Shown: positions 36,144-45,051 of the stretch, one piece after another
Position numbering within the stretch: the stretch's first letter is position 1
How the letters are laid out: each line of letters starts with the position of its first letter
Source: Erysipelotrichaceae bacterium
Lineage (GTDB): Bacteria; Bacillota_I; Bacilli_A; Erysipelotrichales; Erysipelotrichaceae
Direction of reading: 5' to 3'
DNA length: 64,000 nucleotides
NCBI GenBank assembly: GCA_017539105.1
Contig: JAFYHQ010000020.1
Location: 34,623 to 98,622 of the forward strand
The notes under the pieces: model-generated
Database searches by the model: none
What the model was told of the DNA's origin: nothing
Seen by the model: the letters and a program-made list of their open reading frames with translations, nothing else
Made by a program: the position numbers and the translations under genes

Positions 36144-37109
36144 ATGAAAACGGTAGGATTTCTGATCAGCCACAAAGACAATGAAAGAAGAAGAGCTTTG
36201 CTTCCAAGAGATCTGTTGAATGTGAAATATGAGGGACAGATCTATGTGGAAGAAGGATATGGAGATACGTTGCGGATCCCGGATTCGGACTATGAGAATT
36301 TCGGTGCGCATATCGCCGGCAGAAAGGAAATTTATCAGTGCGACTGCCTGGTGGATGTCAAGCTTGGGGATGCGGATTATCTCGATGAATTGGGGAAAGA
36401 GAAAATGCTGATTGGCTGGGCGCATGCCGTACAGAAGACCGATTTTACCGGAATCTGCATCGCAAATAAACACACGGTACTTGCCTGGGAGAAAATCACC
36501 CAGGATGGCCGTTATATTTTCTATCGCAACCGTGAACTGGCCGGAGAAGCGGGCGTTTTACAGGCCTTCCTTCATTTCGGACGCATGCCATATGAGTGCA
36601 GAGTCGCTATCCTTGGCAACGGACAGACCGCCAAAGGAGCTTTGCGCATTCTCCATGGACTAGGCGCGACCGTCGATGTCTATGGAAGAAAGCTGGAAAA
36701 ACTCTTCAAGGAAAAGATGTTCGAATATGATGTCATCGTCAACTGCATCATGTGGGATACTTCCCGTACCGATCACATTATATGCAGGGAAGATCTGAAG
36801 AAGTTCAATCCCGGAACCATGATCATCGATATCAGCTGCGATCCGGGCATGGAGATCGAAACCGCAAGAGCCACAACGATCACCGATCCCGTCTATGAGA
36901 TCGATGGCGTCATCCATTATGAAGTAGACAATACGCCTGCACTGTTCCCTTATACCGTTTCCGAGATCCTGTCGAAAGCATTCTCGACTTATCTCGATGG
37001 CATCATCGCGGGCAAGATGGCGGATGAACTGAATCGGGCGATCGTGATCGATCAGGGAAAAATCATCGATCCGGAGATCATCGAATACCGTAAGAGATTA
37101 GATCTGTAA
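36144..37109 (+). CDS. ceo: N5-(carboxyethyl)ornithine synthase
   Basis: 321-residue enzyme of the alanine dehydrogenase/transhydrogenase family, most like lactococcal CEO synthase, which reductively condenses pyruvate with ornithine (or lysine) using NADPH. Visible features: the N-terminal ERRRALLPRDL pocket, VEEGYGDTLRIPDSDY, MLIGWAHAV, dinucleotide site AILGNGQTAKGALRILHGLGA, and the late VDNTPALFPYTVSE segment. Ribosome site gggagg. The lysine uptake operon nearby might feed the same chemistry, but that is speculation. A terminator follows. Confidence 0.88.
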   Translation: MKTVGFLISHKDNERRRALLPRDLLNVKYEGQIYVEEGYGDTLRIPDSDYENFGAHIAGRKEIYQCDCLVDVKLGDADYLDELGKEKMLIGWAHAVQKTDFTGICIANKHTVLAWEKITQDGRYIFYRNRELAGEAGVLQAFLHFGRMPYECRVAILGNGQTAKGALRILHGLGATVDVYGRKLEKLFKEKMFEYDVIVNCIMWDTSRTDHIICREDLKKFNPGTMIIDISCDPGMEIETARATTITDPVYEIDGVIHYEVDNTPALFPYTVSEILSKAFSTYLDGIIAGKMADELNRAIVIDQGKIIDPEIIEYRKRLDL

Positions 37110-37132
37110 AAAAGAGCTGTTAAGCTCTTTTT
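37110..37132. terminator. Bidirectional terminator between ceo and the TraX-like gene
   Basis: Stem aaaagagct/agctctttt with loop gtta, between convergent genes. Confidence 0.9.
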
Positions 37133-37865
37133 AAAAGAAATACTTATTGATCAGTCCAAGAAGGATCATGTGGACCGGATAGTAGTAATAGAAGAATTTG
37201 CCCAGCCATTTCGGTTTGCCAAGCTTAGAGTTGTACAGGCTCAGCAAAGGAACGGAAAACCAGGTTGCCAGATGGACCATGCCATAGATATGATCCGCGA
37301 AGAGGAAGATCATTACCGCATACAGCGAGCACATCGCCATCAGCCATAGCATCTGTTTCGCAAAACTGTCTCTGTTTCTGCCAATCATCAGGATCGCCAA
37401 AGGAGCTGCCAGACTCCAGTCCGAGGTGAAAGTCAGGATGCAGATCAGTATCGTGATCAGGCATTTCAGATGTTTCTTTAACGATTCCATGTCCCATATT
37501 TTTAGCAGGATCAGTCCGCAGAATAAAGGCCAGATCACGCTTGTGGCATTGAAGATCAGATTGGTGAAGGGATTGAAATCCGAACCATTGAAAAAGCAGA
37601 ACGCAAAGTGCGATATGATAGCAAGGATCGCCATTCTGGAAGCATACTTTTTAAAATTGTGGGTATAGTGATAGCCTTCCGCTACGAAATAGATCATGAT
37701 CGGAGCCGTCAGCCTGCCGATGCAATGAAGCAAGGCATGACCAGGATCCTGGGGATAGTAGTCATAACCCAGCCAGGCGGCATGATCGATCGTCATTGCG
37801 ATGATGGCAATGACTTTCAATGCATTTGCGCTAAGACCGTTCTGTAACAGCTTCTTTAACTCCAT
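37131..37865 (-). CDS. TraX-family membrane protein
   Basis: 244-residue polytopic membrane protein matching TraX (named for F-pilin acetylation, but widespread in chromosomes without conjugation genes). Conserved features: LSANALKVIAIIAMTIDH near the start, GRLTAPIMIYFVAEGYHYT, and YYYYPVHMILLGLI at the C-terminus. It is probably a membrane acyltransferase; substrate unknown. The frame continues upstream to 38000, but ATG 37865 has a ggaagga ribosome site and a TATAAT (37899-37894) just upstream, so the extension is not used. Confidence 0.85.
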   Translation of the reverse strand: MELKKLLQNGLSANALKVIAIIAMTIDHAAWLGYDYYPQDPGHALLHCIGRLTAPIMIYFVAEGYHYTHNFKKYASRMAILAIISHFAFCFFNGSDFNPFTNLIFNATSVIWPLFCGLILLKIWDMESLKKHLKCLITILICILTFTSDWSLAAPLAILMIGRNRDSFAKQMLWLMAMCSLYAVMIFLFADHIYGMVHLATWFSVPLLSLYNSKLGKPKWLGKFFYYYYPVHMILLGLINKYFF

Positions 37866-38026
37866 TTCATCTTTCCTTCCGTATACCGTTTTTATTATAA
37901 GACAAAACAACACGATGGAATAAAGCGAGTCAAACAAGAGAGGGATCGGGAAACTGAACGGATAGCCATAGATCGGCTGGTCTTCTGAAAAGAGCAACAA
38001 ATGGATTATTTGTTTTCATATTGTGT

Positions 38027-38032
38027 TAATAT
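38027..38032 (+). promoter_or_regulatory. -10 box of leaderless NlpC/P60-like gene promoter
   Basis: TAATAT with exactly 6 nt (tgattt) to the GTG start at 38039. No ribosome site is present. Confidence 0.5.
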
Positions 38033-38038
38033 TGATTT

Positions 38039-39187
38039 GTGAAAAATAAAAAGACTGTCATAGTCGTATTGTCTTTGATATGTGTACTGCTGGTACCCGT
38101 TTTTTTCCATTATCGGACAAAATATCTTGAGGTTCTGGCTATCGAAGAACAGAAGAGGATCGAAGAAGAAGAAAGGATCGCAAGAGAGAAAGAACTTGCC
38201 CGCATCAACGGTCTGCCTGTTTCAAAAAGCATTTATATCTGTCTGGAAGAGACCAGAGACTATTCGGTTACGTTCCTTTCAGGTGACCAGGTGCTCGAAA
38301 TCAATGACACGTCTTTTAAGGCGATCGCAACCGGCGATTGTATCGTCTATCGTCCTGAAACGGATGAAAAGCTGGAGGTTTCCGTTTCAAATCTCTATTC
38401 AAAAGCCCATATCGACAATTACAAGACGGATATCTATGAATATGCCTATACACCGGAAGAAGCCGCTTACCTGGATAAAGCGTTGGAAGCAAGAATTAAC
38501 GAAGTCGGCTATAAGACCAGAGCAGCAGTCGTTGAAGCAGCAAGATTCCTTTCGATGTGTTTCGACTACAAGATCCCTTATTTCTGTGAGAACGGAAGGA
38601 TGACCGGTGGGATCTACTGTGATGGGGAAGGAAGATTCTATCATAAAGGCTTGTTTTTAAGTGAAGACAAGTATTCTGTACTTGACCCGAAGGGGATCAT
38701 CGAAGGACCTGGCATGTGGGGTTCCATGATGCGCATGTCATGCGGTGTCCTTCTTCATCCGAACGGACTGGATTGCAGCGGCTTTGTCACATGGTGTCTG
38801 GTGCAGGCCGGATTCGATCCCGGAGATTATGGAGCAGGGAATAATGCGGAAGGGGATGTCTTCTGTGTTCCCGATCTGTCCAATGGTGATGCAGGCGCTG
38901 TCTGGCTGGATGAGATCGACCCGGATGAAATCCAATGCGGAGACATCATTGCGTGGGATGGCACGACGGCGATCGTTGTCGGTATCGATGAAGAGAACCT
39001 TTATATCGCCCATCAGTACTGGGATAACGGATTGGAGGTCATCACTTCCAAGAAATCCGATCTGAAGGATTATTTACCAGGAGCAAATGATCACTGGTCA
39101 GATAACTGGCAGTATGTTTCTTTGATGGATGAATATTATAAAACCAATGGCAACGGCACAGGCAATTATACCAAGATGTGGGATTGA
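38039..39187 (+). CDS. Membrane-anchored NlpC/P60-like protein
   Basis: 382 residues: N-terminal transmembrane anchor (KKTVIVVLSLICVLLVPVFF), a charged coiled segment (EEQKRIEEEERIAREKELAR), then an extracellular domain. The C-terminal part has the NlpC/P60 nucleophile motif LDCSGFVTWCLVQAG near residue 250 and the following strands (CGDIIAWDGTTAIVVGID). At the position where catalytic His is usual (DGHVGIV), this protein has Thr, so peptidase activity is doubtful; a later His (YIAHQYW) may substitute. GTG start, predicted leaderless. Confidence 0.8.
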   Translation: MKNKKTVIVVLSLICVLLVPVFFHYRTKYLEVLAIEEQKRIEEEERIAREKELARINGLPVSKSIYICLEETRDYSVTFLSGDQVLEINDTSFKAIATGDCIVYRPETDEKLEVSVSNLYSKAHIDNYKTDIYEYAYTPEEAAYLDKALEARINEVGYKTRAAVVEAARFLSMCFDYKIPYFCENGRMTGGIYCDGEGRFYHKGLFLSEDKYSVLDPKGIIEGPGMWGSMMRMSCGVLLHPNGLDCSGFVTWCLVQAGFDPGDYGAGNNAEGDVFCVPDLSNGDAGAVWLDEIDPDEIQCGDIIAWDGTTAIVVGIDEENLYIAHQYWDNGLEVITSKKSDLKDYLPGANDHWSDNWQYVSLMDEYYKTNGNGTGNYTKMWD

Positions 39188-39214
39188 TTGTCTTTAAAGA
39201 TTTTATAGATATTA

Positions 39215-39254
39215 AAAATATTGCAATACTGTTTTGTATTGCAATATTTTTATT
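39215..39254. terminator. Strong bidirectional terminator
   Basis: 15-bp perfect stem aaaatattgcaatac/gtattgcaatatttt with loop tgtttt, between convergent genes and overlapping the stop of the minus-strand gene. Confidence 0.88.
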
Positions 39255-40440
39255 TTGCCTCTTCCATTTTCTTTGTCAGGTACTGCCGCGTTTCTTCGTT
39301 ATCGGTATTCTTCAGTATCTCCAGACAGAACGCGATACGTTTCTCTTCGCGGTCTTTAATCAGATACGATATATCAGAATCAGAGTCGCAGTATAACAGA
39401 GCATCCAGCAGTTCTTTGCTATGGATCTTTGTTGCTAGTATCTTCTTTACATCTGTATATGCGGTGACCGCTCCGACATAAGCGGCAAGCTCTTCGGAAG
39501 TGATTTTCTTTGCATATTCTATTCTTTTTGTCTCATCCGGATGGCAGGCTGCCAGAAAGCCGATCAGCAATGATGTGCTGATTAAGGAAGAATCAAGTTT
39601 TTCGTTCATTTCCTGATCCAGGTCGATCAGTCTTTCGGCGTATTCGCAGGCTTTCGCATACCATTCTTGCATGACGGCATCTTTTTCTTCCTGTTCCATT
39701 TCGAAATAGCGTTCCGGATATGCGGAACCGATCTCTTTCAATCGTTCTTTCGCGGTGTTCCGATAAGAGAATGAATACAGATACGCCAGCATCAGCAACT
39801 CTTCGCTGTTTATCACGTACATGGATTCTCTTTTGTTTTCAACATAGGAATCCGTCAACAGGATCCGGATCGCCAGCAGTTCATTCAGCTCGCGGCTGAT
39901 TGCCAGATCATGGATCAGCGTCTTGCGTCCTTTTATGTTGCTGCTGATCATAGCGTAGCGATATTCTTCGCTCTTGATCATGGAAGCCGCGACATCGCCA
40001 AAAGAGAAGGACCTGTTTCTGGGAGCGCTTTTAGCGATCCTGTAAAGAAGTTCGTCATCCGTACACAATCGAAGACCTTTCATGAAGATCTCGCTGTCCG
40101 TCAGATCGATCCCGCGATCCATCTGTTCCTGCAGATAGTGTTTCAGATCATTCTGTTCGATCGTTCCATCTTCGATCAGAGCTTCTGTCAGGATCTGATT
40201 GAGTTTCCAGAATGCAGCCCGTTCTGCCAGAAGGCCCGCTTCTTTCAGATTCGTTTCCTTCAGATCGATTACGGTTGATTCTCCTCTGGCAGCTTTGTTT
40301 ATTTCTTCGACAAACGCCTGGAGTCCATTCCAGGTAGCTTCTATCCTTTTTGCCGTATCTTCCGATACATCTTCTTTGCTCAATCGAAACAGACCGGTAA
40401 GTTCCTTTGAAATGTTGTAGCTGTTATCATCAGATGTCAT
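39250..40440 (-). CDS. Hypothetical helical protein at the edge of the HD-RyR/TIR cluster
   Basis: 396-residue soluble protein, predicted mostly alpha-helical and charged, with no signal peptide or recognised catalytic motif. Notable stretches: LLAERAAFWKLNQILTEALI, ELNELLAIRILLTDSYVE and EELLMLAYLYSFSYRN. Ribosome site gaggtagg precedes the ATG; a TACAAT lies upstream. Divergent from the HD-RyR gene and separated by 223 nt. Function unknown. Confidence 0.75.
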   Translation of the reverse strand: MTSDDNSYNISKELTGLFRLSKEDVSEDTAKRIEATWNGLQAFVEEINKAARGESTVIDLKETNLKEAGLLAERAAFWKLNQILTEALIEDGTIEQNDLKHYLQEQMDRGIDLTDSEIFMKGLRLCTDDELLYRIAKSAPRNRSFSFGDVAASMIKSEEYRYAMISSNIKGRKTLIHDLAISRELNELLAIRILLTDSYVENKRESMYVINSEELLMLAYLYSFSYRNTAKERLKEIGSAYPERYFEMEQEEKDAVMQEWYAKACEYAERLIDLDQEMNEKLDSSLISTSLLIGFLAACHPDETKRIEYAKKITSEELAAYVGAVTAYTDVKKILATKIHSKELLDALLYCDSDSDISYLIKDREEKRIAFCLEILKNTDNEETRQYLTKKMEEAK

Positions 40441-40608
40441 GCTTCCTACCTCTTGGCTGTGACTTGCTTTCTTTCTATCATTGTAACAACTTACGGATGC
40501 TCCGTCATCAAGACTGAATCTTCATTTTTCAGAAAAGCATCGGATGCTTTATTCGTTATGAACGCTTCCCTCGCCGGCAAGTGCCTATGAATCATAATTC
40601 AACTCATA

Positions 40609-40614
40609 TATAAT
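40609..40614 (+). promoter_or_regulatory. -10 box for the HD-RyR cluster
   Basis: Perfect TATAAT. It overlaps the first in-frame ATG (40613), which therefore cannot be the start; transcription would begin about 40621 and the next ATG with a ribosome site is at 40664. Confidence 0.6.
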
Positions 40615-40663
40615 GAAAATAGTAAATCAGCCTGAAGAGTATTATCAGGAGAAGGGATTCGGA

Positions 40664-42724
40664 ATGTCATATACAGCTTTGAAACAGATGCAGGAGCATA
40701 ACAGAAACCTTTTCGGATCGGATGCGGGTCCGATACAACCGGAACGGCATTATGATTCTTTTGATTACGGACTTAAGGCGATGGCTCTCAAGTTTCTTCA
40801 TACGCGATGTGAAGGACTGGGCTTTGATACTGAGATCGCAGAAAAAGAAGCTTCTGAAAACAGCTATCAAGGCGCCAGCATAAAAACGGGACAGATCCCG
40901 TATGACATGCAGATGGATATCAACCGCCTGTGTCTGGAACGGGAACTGGAAAAGTTCATCGATTCCGGATCTGCGGAAGATGCCTACACGATCTATTACT
41001 GCTATCTGGAAATGTTTTTCGGACATTATGGCAAGTCCAAGAAGATGGTGGAACTGCTTTCCGAATTCGAAGCCAACGGCAGCTCTCTGCTGATGAAACA
41101 CCGCGATCACTACTCCCATTCTGTCTATGTGTTCGCTCTGGGTCTTGCCATATACGAAGGCAACGGAGCGTACCGCAAGGCATTCAAACAGTTCTACGGT
41201 TTCGATCCGGATGAAACCAATCAGGAAGAAGACCACAAAGCGGCATACTGTTTCCTGGAATACTGGGGACTCGCTGCGCTGTTCCATGACATCGGTTATC
41301 CTTTTGAACTACCGTTCGAACAGATCCTTTCCTATTACGAAGTCGAAGGCAAGAAACGCGGCAAAGGCATCTATCTGGCATATCGCGATATCGATACAAT
41401 CATCAGTCTTTCCGTCGAAGCGAAGGCGCAGTTCATGAAACTGTATGGCAAAGACTTCGCTACCATCGAAGAAGTACTGGCTCATGTTACAACAAATAGA
41501 CTCGGATACAAATATGGATTTACGGAAGAATACATCCTGAAAAAGATCCACGACAAACCGATCGACCCGAATGAATTCGGATATTTCATGGATCATGCCT
41601 ACTTCAGCTCGATCAGGTTGTACCAGGAGATCGAACGATCGATCGGGATCACACGCATCAATGAAAAGCATATCGATGCTCTGACAGCAATCCTGCTGCA
41701 TAACAGCCTGTTCAAGTTTGCGATCTCTTTCTATAAAGACAAAGACAGCAAAGGTCCGCTGCCTATGGATGTCCATCCGCTGGCATATATGCTGATGCTG
41801 TGCGATGAACTGCAGTGCTGGGACCGTACGGCATACGGCAGAAACTCGAGAACGGAGCTTCATCCGATGGCAGCAGAATTCGACTTTCGGAACGACACGA
41901 TCCATGCCATTTATTATTTCGACAAGGAAGAGCAGGAAAAGATCGATGACTTTAAGGCAAGATACCGGCAATGGGAAGATAACGGAGAACAGGGGGAAGC
42001 GCCTCGTCTGAAGGCTTACAGCGATATGGCGGAGAAGGAACAGCGTTTTGCTTCGGATATCGAAAAGATCGTTGATATGAAGGATATCCTGTTAGCGATC
42101 GTTCCAAACACAAAAGAAGCCGATCGCAAGAGCAAACATATGTATCTGTCTTCCAGCAGTTTCATGCATCTGTATGATTTTGCGGTCGCTTTGAATGCGA
42201 GATACAACTATCAGGGTGCCGAAAAGGACGTCGCAAATCAGAAACTGGAACAGGATTTTGAAGAACTGTCCCTGGAATACCAGCTTTCCAATATCAATCA
42301 AGCCAAGAGTTTTGCGAAATATCTGGATGAGATCAGCTGCTTCTATACGGACCGTCCGGTGGATTACGAGATGGTTACCGTATTTATCGAGGAACAGATG
42401 GCGGTCTTCGCCAGGCTCGAACATGAACGGTGGATCAAAGAACATCTGGCCATGGCTTGGAAGCAAGGCGATCTTTATGAAACCGTTTCGCTTTCTCAGA
42501 ATATGATCGAGAGATACGGAAATGAAACAGATGCCAGAAAAGCTTTGCGAGAACAACTGCGTATGCATAAGCTGACAATGGATGGCAATCCGACAACGGA
42601 GGAGATCTTCGAGCATTTCGAGGCTCTTCCTTTGGAAGAAAAGCGAAAGGATTACGAACCGTTCAACAGCATGCTGAAACTGATCAAGAAGTTCGATGGG
42701 CTTCGTATCTACAAACTGGATTAA
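40664..42724 (+). CDS. HD-domain protein with C-terminal RyR domain
   Basis: 686-residue cytosolic protein of a type not named in common annotation. Residues 145-220 look like an HD phosphohydrolase module: HRDHYSHSVYVFALG then LAALFHDIGYPFE with His208-Asp209, and later DHAYFSS. The C-terminal 120 residues match a bacterial RyR domain: FARLEHERWIKEHLAMAW near 583-600 and LPLEEKRKDYEPFNSM near the end. RyR domains are proposed to bind nucleotide-derived ligands and occur in conflict systems. ATG 40664 has aggagaaggg upstream. It leads a gene row that includes a TIR-domain protein. Enzymatic activity is inferred only. Confidence 0.8.
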   Translation: MSYTALKQMQEHNRNLFGSDAGPIQPERHYDSFDYGLKAMALKFLHTRCEGLGFDTEIAEKEASENSYQGASIKTGQIPYDMQMDINRLCLERELEKFIDSGSAEDAYTIYYCYLEMFFGHYGKSKKMVELLSEFEANGSSLLMKHRDHYSHSVYVFALGLAIYEGNGAYRKAFKQFYGFDPDETNQEEDHKAAYCFLEYWGLAALFHDIGYPFELPFEQILSYYEVEGKKRGKGIYLAYRDIDTIISLSVEAKAQFMKLYGKDFATIEEVLAHVTTNRLGYKYGFTEEYILKKIHDKPIDPNEFGYFMDHAYFSSIRLYQEIERSIGITRINEKHIDALTAILLHNSLFKFAISFYKDKDSKGPLPMDVHPLAYMLMLCDELQCWDRTAYGRNSRTELHPMAAEFDFRNDTIHAIYYFDKEEQEKIDDFKARYRQWEDNGEQGEAPRLKAYSDMAEKEQRFASDIEKIVDMKDILLAIVPNTKEADRKSKHMYLSSSSFMHLYDFAVALNARYNYQGAEKDVANQKLEQDFEELSLEYQLSNINQAKSFAKYLDEISCFYTDRPVDYEMVTVFIEEQMAVFARLEHERWIKEHLAMAWKQGDLYETVSLSQNMIERYGNETDARKALREQLRMHKLTMDGNPTTEEIFEHFEALPLEEKRKDYEPFNSMLKLIKKFDGLRIYKLD

Positions 42725-42733
42725 CTGCGACAT

Positions 42734-43087
42734 ATGATGAAACAGCTTTCCGATCTTGAATACTCAAACACCGATGCGACCGTGAAACAGGTCAAGGCTG
42801 CGATCCGTGCCGCCAAAGTCATCATGATGCGGCCGCTTCCACTGACAAAAGCCATGCCTGAGATCGCTCTGGTAGGTTATCAGGAAGAAAAGAGCGGTCA
42901 AAACAAACTGCTTAAAGAGATCCGCATATTTCAGACGGGAAAACTCTTCGCATCGATGACGGCGCTGGAGGGGCATGTGCGTCTGATCGCTTTGCCACAT
43001 ATTACCGAGGAAGAGTATCTCGCGGTACAGGAGTCCGGACTACCGGATTACAGAGTCTATGAATCGCTTACGGAAGATGCCGGGTAA
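42734..43087 (+). CDS. Small hypothetical protein of the HD-RyR cluster
   Basis: 117-residue soluble protein with alternating strand/helix predictions (AAKVIMMRPLPLTKAM, PEIALVGYQEEKSG, LPHITEEEYLAV). No family recognised. It begins 9 nt after the HD-RyR gene without a clear ribosome site and is probably translated by coupling, so a functional link with HD-RyR is likely. Confidence 0.72.
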   Translation: MMKQLSDLEYSNTDATVKQVKAAIRAAKVIMMRPLPLTKAMPEIALVGYQEEKSGQNKLLKEIRIFQTGKLFASMTALEGHVRLIALPHITEEEYLAVQESGLPDYRVYESLTEDAG

Positions 43088-43107
43088 ATACGAAGGGAGA
43101 TGACTTT

Positions 43108-43581
43108 ATGGCAGAAGAGATCTTCATTGTTGAAAACGGAACACTGACGAAATATGAAGCGGATGATCATGTCGAAGTCGTATCTATTCCCGACTGCGTG
43201 AAGCGTATCGGCTGTTGCGCGTTTAAGGAAGCCTCAGTCGAAAAAGTCGTGATTCCCGATAGTGTGACCGTTATCGAAGCGGATGCGTTTGTGGATTCCG
43301 GGATCATGGAAATCGAAATACCGGATAGTGTCACGACCATCGAGACCTGGGCATTCTCGGGCTGTGAAGCACTTAGAGAGATCAGGATACCGGAAAGTGT
43401 CACTTCCATCGGAGCATGGGCGATCGGATACAAAGAGAATCAGTTCCATCCATGGCTAGATCCCATCCCATTCGGACATCCCGTTATGATCTATGGAAAA
43501 AAAGGCAGCGAAGCGGAACGATATACAAAAGACAATTACTGGTGTTTTAACGAACATATCACAGAATTCAGGGAAATCTGA
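43108..43581 (+). CDS. BspA-type leucine-rich repeat (LRR_5) protein
   Basis: 157-residue protein with about four BspA-type repeats of roughly 23 residues, consensus IPDSVTxIExxAF (VVIPDSVTVIEADAF, IEIPDSVTTIETWAF, IRIPESVTSIGAWAI). BspA repeats usually sit on secreted surface proteins, but no signal peptide is present, so this copy is probably cytosolic and mediates protein contact. Ribosome site gaagggaga. It lies between the small gene of the HD-RyR row and the TIR gene, which carries a related repeat at its C-terminus. Confidence 0.82.
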   Translation: MAEEIFIVENGTLTKYEADDHVEVVSIPDCVKRIGCCAFKEASVEKVVIPDSVTVIEADAFVDSGIMEIEIPDSVTTIETWAFSGCEALREIRIPESVTSIGAWAIGYKENQFHPWLDPIPFGHPVMIYGKKGSEAERYTKDNYWCFNEHITEFREI

Positions 43582-43634
43582 CAAGGAACAGGAAACAGAT
43601 CAGATTGAATATCATAGACACAGGAGGAAACAGA

Positions 43635-44648
43635 ATGGAAACGAAACTTGTACCGGGCGTAGGATGCATGCCATATCCGGCATACCGGGGGAACGAACCC
43701 TATATTTTCATAAGCTATGCGCGCTTAGATAAAGACAGAGTATATGAGGAGATCAAACGCTTCAACGAGGCAGGTTTCCATGTCTGGTATGACGAGGGAA
43801 TCACACCGGGCAATGAATGGTCGGATGCGATTGCGGAGGCGCTATCCAAATGTGCGGTATTTGTTGTGATGCTGACGCCGACTTCTGCTCCGCGGGAAGC
43901 CGTGCTGAATGAAATCAGTTTTGCGCTGGACGAGGGGAAACCATTTTTAGCGATTTATCTGGAAGATACGGAACTTCCTCCGGGATTGAGACTTCGCATT
44001 TCCCGTAAGCAGGCAATCCTGAAATACAACATGACGAACGAGGAATATGAATTCAAATATCTCGAAGCGTTTACGGGATTCGGCTTGAAACCGGCTGAAA
44101 TGCAGCCCGTAAACACGCCTGAGGCTGTGAAATCCAGTGACGAAGTAACCATCAAACAGCTGGATGATTTAGCGGCAAAATTTCTGGGAACGAATCAGGC
44201 TGTAAGCCAGACAGAGGCAGAAAAAACGGGAGAGGAATTCTATGATGACTCCCCGGAAGATGCCAAGAAAAGAGCCAATGGAGATCTGGTGCGTATCGAT
44301 GGGTTTGACATTGAGCATGGGCTTTTGCGGGGATATTACGGTTCAGAGAAGGATATTACTATCCCAAATGCCGCAAGGATCATCGTACCCGACTCGTTTG
44401 ACAGGTGCCGCTTATTCGTCGAATCGATCGATCTCAATAATGCAGGTAAAATAATTGCCGGACTGTTCGGGACATTCAGCAACTGTCCCAATCTGAAAAC
44501 GGTCAAGATCCCGGCAACGGTAAAAGAAGTCACTCCCGACATGTTTCATAACTGTCCCAACCTGACGGTGTATGTCCGCAAGAGCCAGGTCTCTTCGGAT
44601 TTTGAAGCGCGTTTTACAGGCAAAAATATCGTCTATCTCGATGAATAA
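43635..44648 (+). CDS. TIR-domain protein with C-terminal LRR_5-like repeat
   Basis: 337 residues. Residues 20-150 form a TIR domain: YIFISYARLDKDRVYEEI, HVWYDEGITPGNEWSDAI, CAVFVVMLTP and REAVLNEISFALDEGKPF. Glu93 aligns with the catalytic Glu of NAD-cleaving TIR enzymes (SARM1 E642). A linker of about 80 residues leads to a C-terminal region with BspA-like strands (AARIIVPDSFD, NLKTVKIPATVKEVTPDMF). ATG 43635 follows aggagg. It is part of a row with HD-RyR and LRR genes. NAD hydrolysis or adaptor function are both possible. Confidence 0.87.
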   Translation: METKLVPGVGCMPYPAYRGNEPYIFISYARLDKDRVYEEIKRFNEAGFHVWYDEGITPGNEWSDAIAEALSKCAVFVVMLTPTSAPREAVLNEISFALDEGKPFLAIYLEDTELPPGLRLRISRKQAILKYNMTNEEYEFKYLEAFTGFGLKPAEMQPVNTPEAVKSSDEVTIKQLDDLAAKFLGTNQAVSQTEAEKTGEEFYDDSPEDAKKRANGDLVRIDGFDIEHGLLRGYYGSEKDITIPNAARIIVPDSFDRCRLFVESIDLNNAGKIIAGLFGTFSNCPNLKTVKIPATVKEVTPDMFHNCPNLTVYVRKSQVSSDFEARFTGKNIVYLDE

Positions 44649-44695
44649 GGAGATGGAAGCGCATGTCCAGCTGAAGAGAACAGCATGTTTTACGG

Positions 44696-45031
44696 ATGCC
44701 GGCGACGACTATCGACATTCACACGGAAGAGGAATGGAAAGCGTTTTATTCCAGACTCATCAAGGAAACAGATTGGGGACCGGGATCATTTGCGCCTGCT
44801 CTTTGTTCGTATGAAAACGGACCGATGATCGATTATATCCTTGTCGACAGCGCTCCCGTTGAGGGCGGAGGCTATAAAATGTCGGCAAGGCTTCTGTGGT
44901 ACAACGAAGAAGTAGAGTATCTGCCTGTTTTTCAAAAGGAATTTCCCGGATTTACGCTCGATCAGATGGATGACGTGCATTATTGCGAATGCAAATGGTA
45001 TGACGCCACGGAAGCGCCGTACTGCTACTAA
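44696..45031 (+). CDS. Small hypothetical protein
   Basis: 111-residue soluble acidic protein (EEEWKAFYSRLIKETDWGPG, YYxx-rich C-terminus ending YDATEAPYCY). No family recognised. The ribosome site is poor and the exact start is uncertain. It follows the TIR gene by 47 nt on the same strand. Confidence 0.62.
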   Translation: MPATTIDIHTEEEWKAFYSRLIKETDWGPGSFAPALCSYENGPMIDYILVDSAPVEGGGYKMSARLLWYNEEVEYLPVFQKEFPGFTLDQMDDVHYCECKWYDATEAPYCY

Positions 45032-45051
45032 GCTAGGAGGTTTCATCGAAG

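Noticed and set aside
37866..38000. 45-residue N-terminal extension of the TraX-like protein
   Set aside because: It spans a TATAAT and the ribosome site of the internal ATG; TraX homologues begin near the internal start.
40495..40560. agcatc-g-gatgct palindrome upstream of HD-RyR as an operator
   Set aside because: Six-base arms in an isolated position far from the -10 box; too weak to claim.
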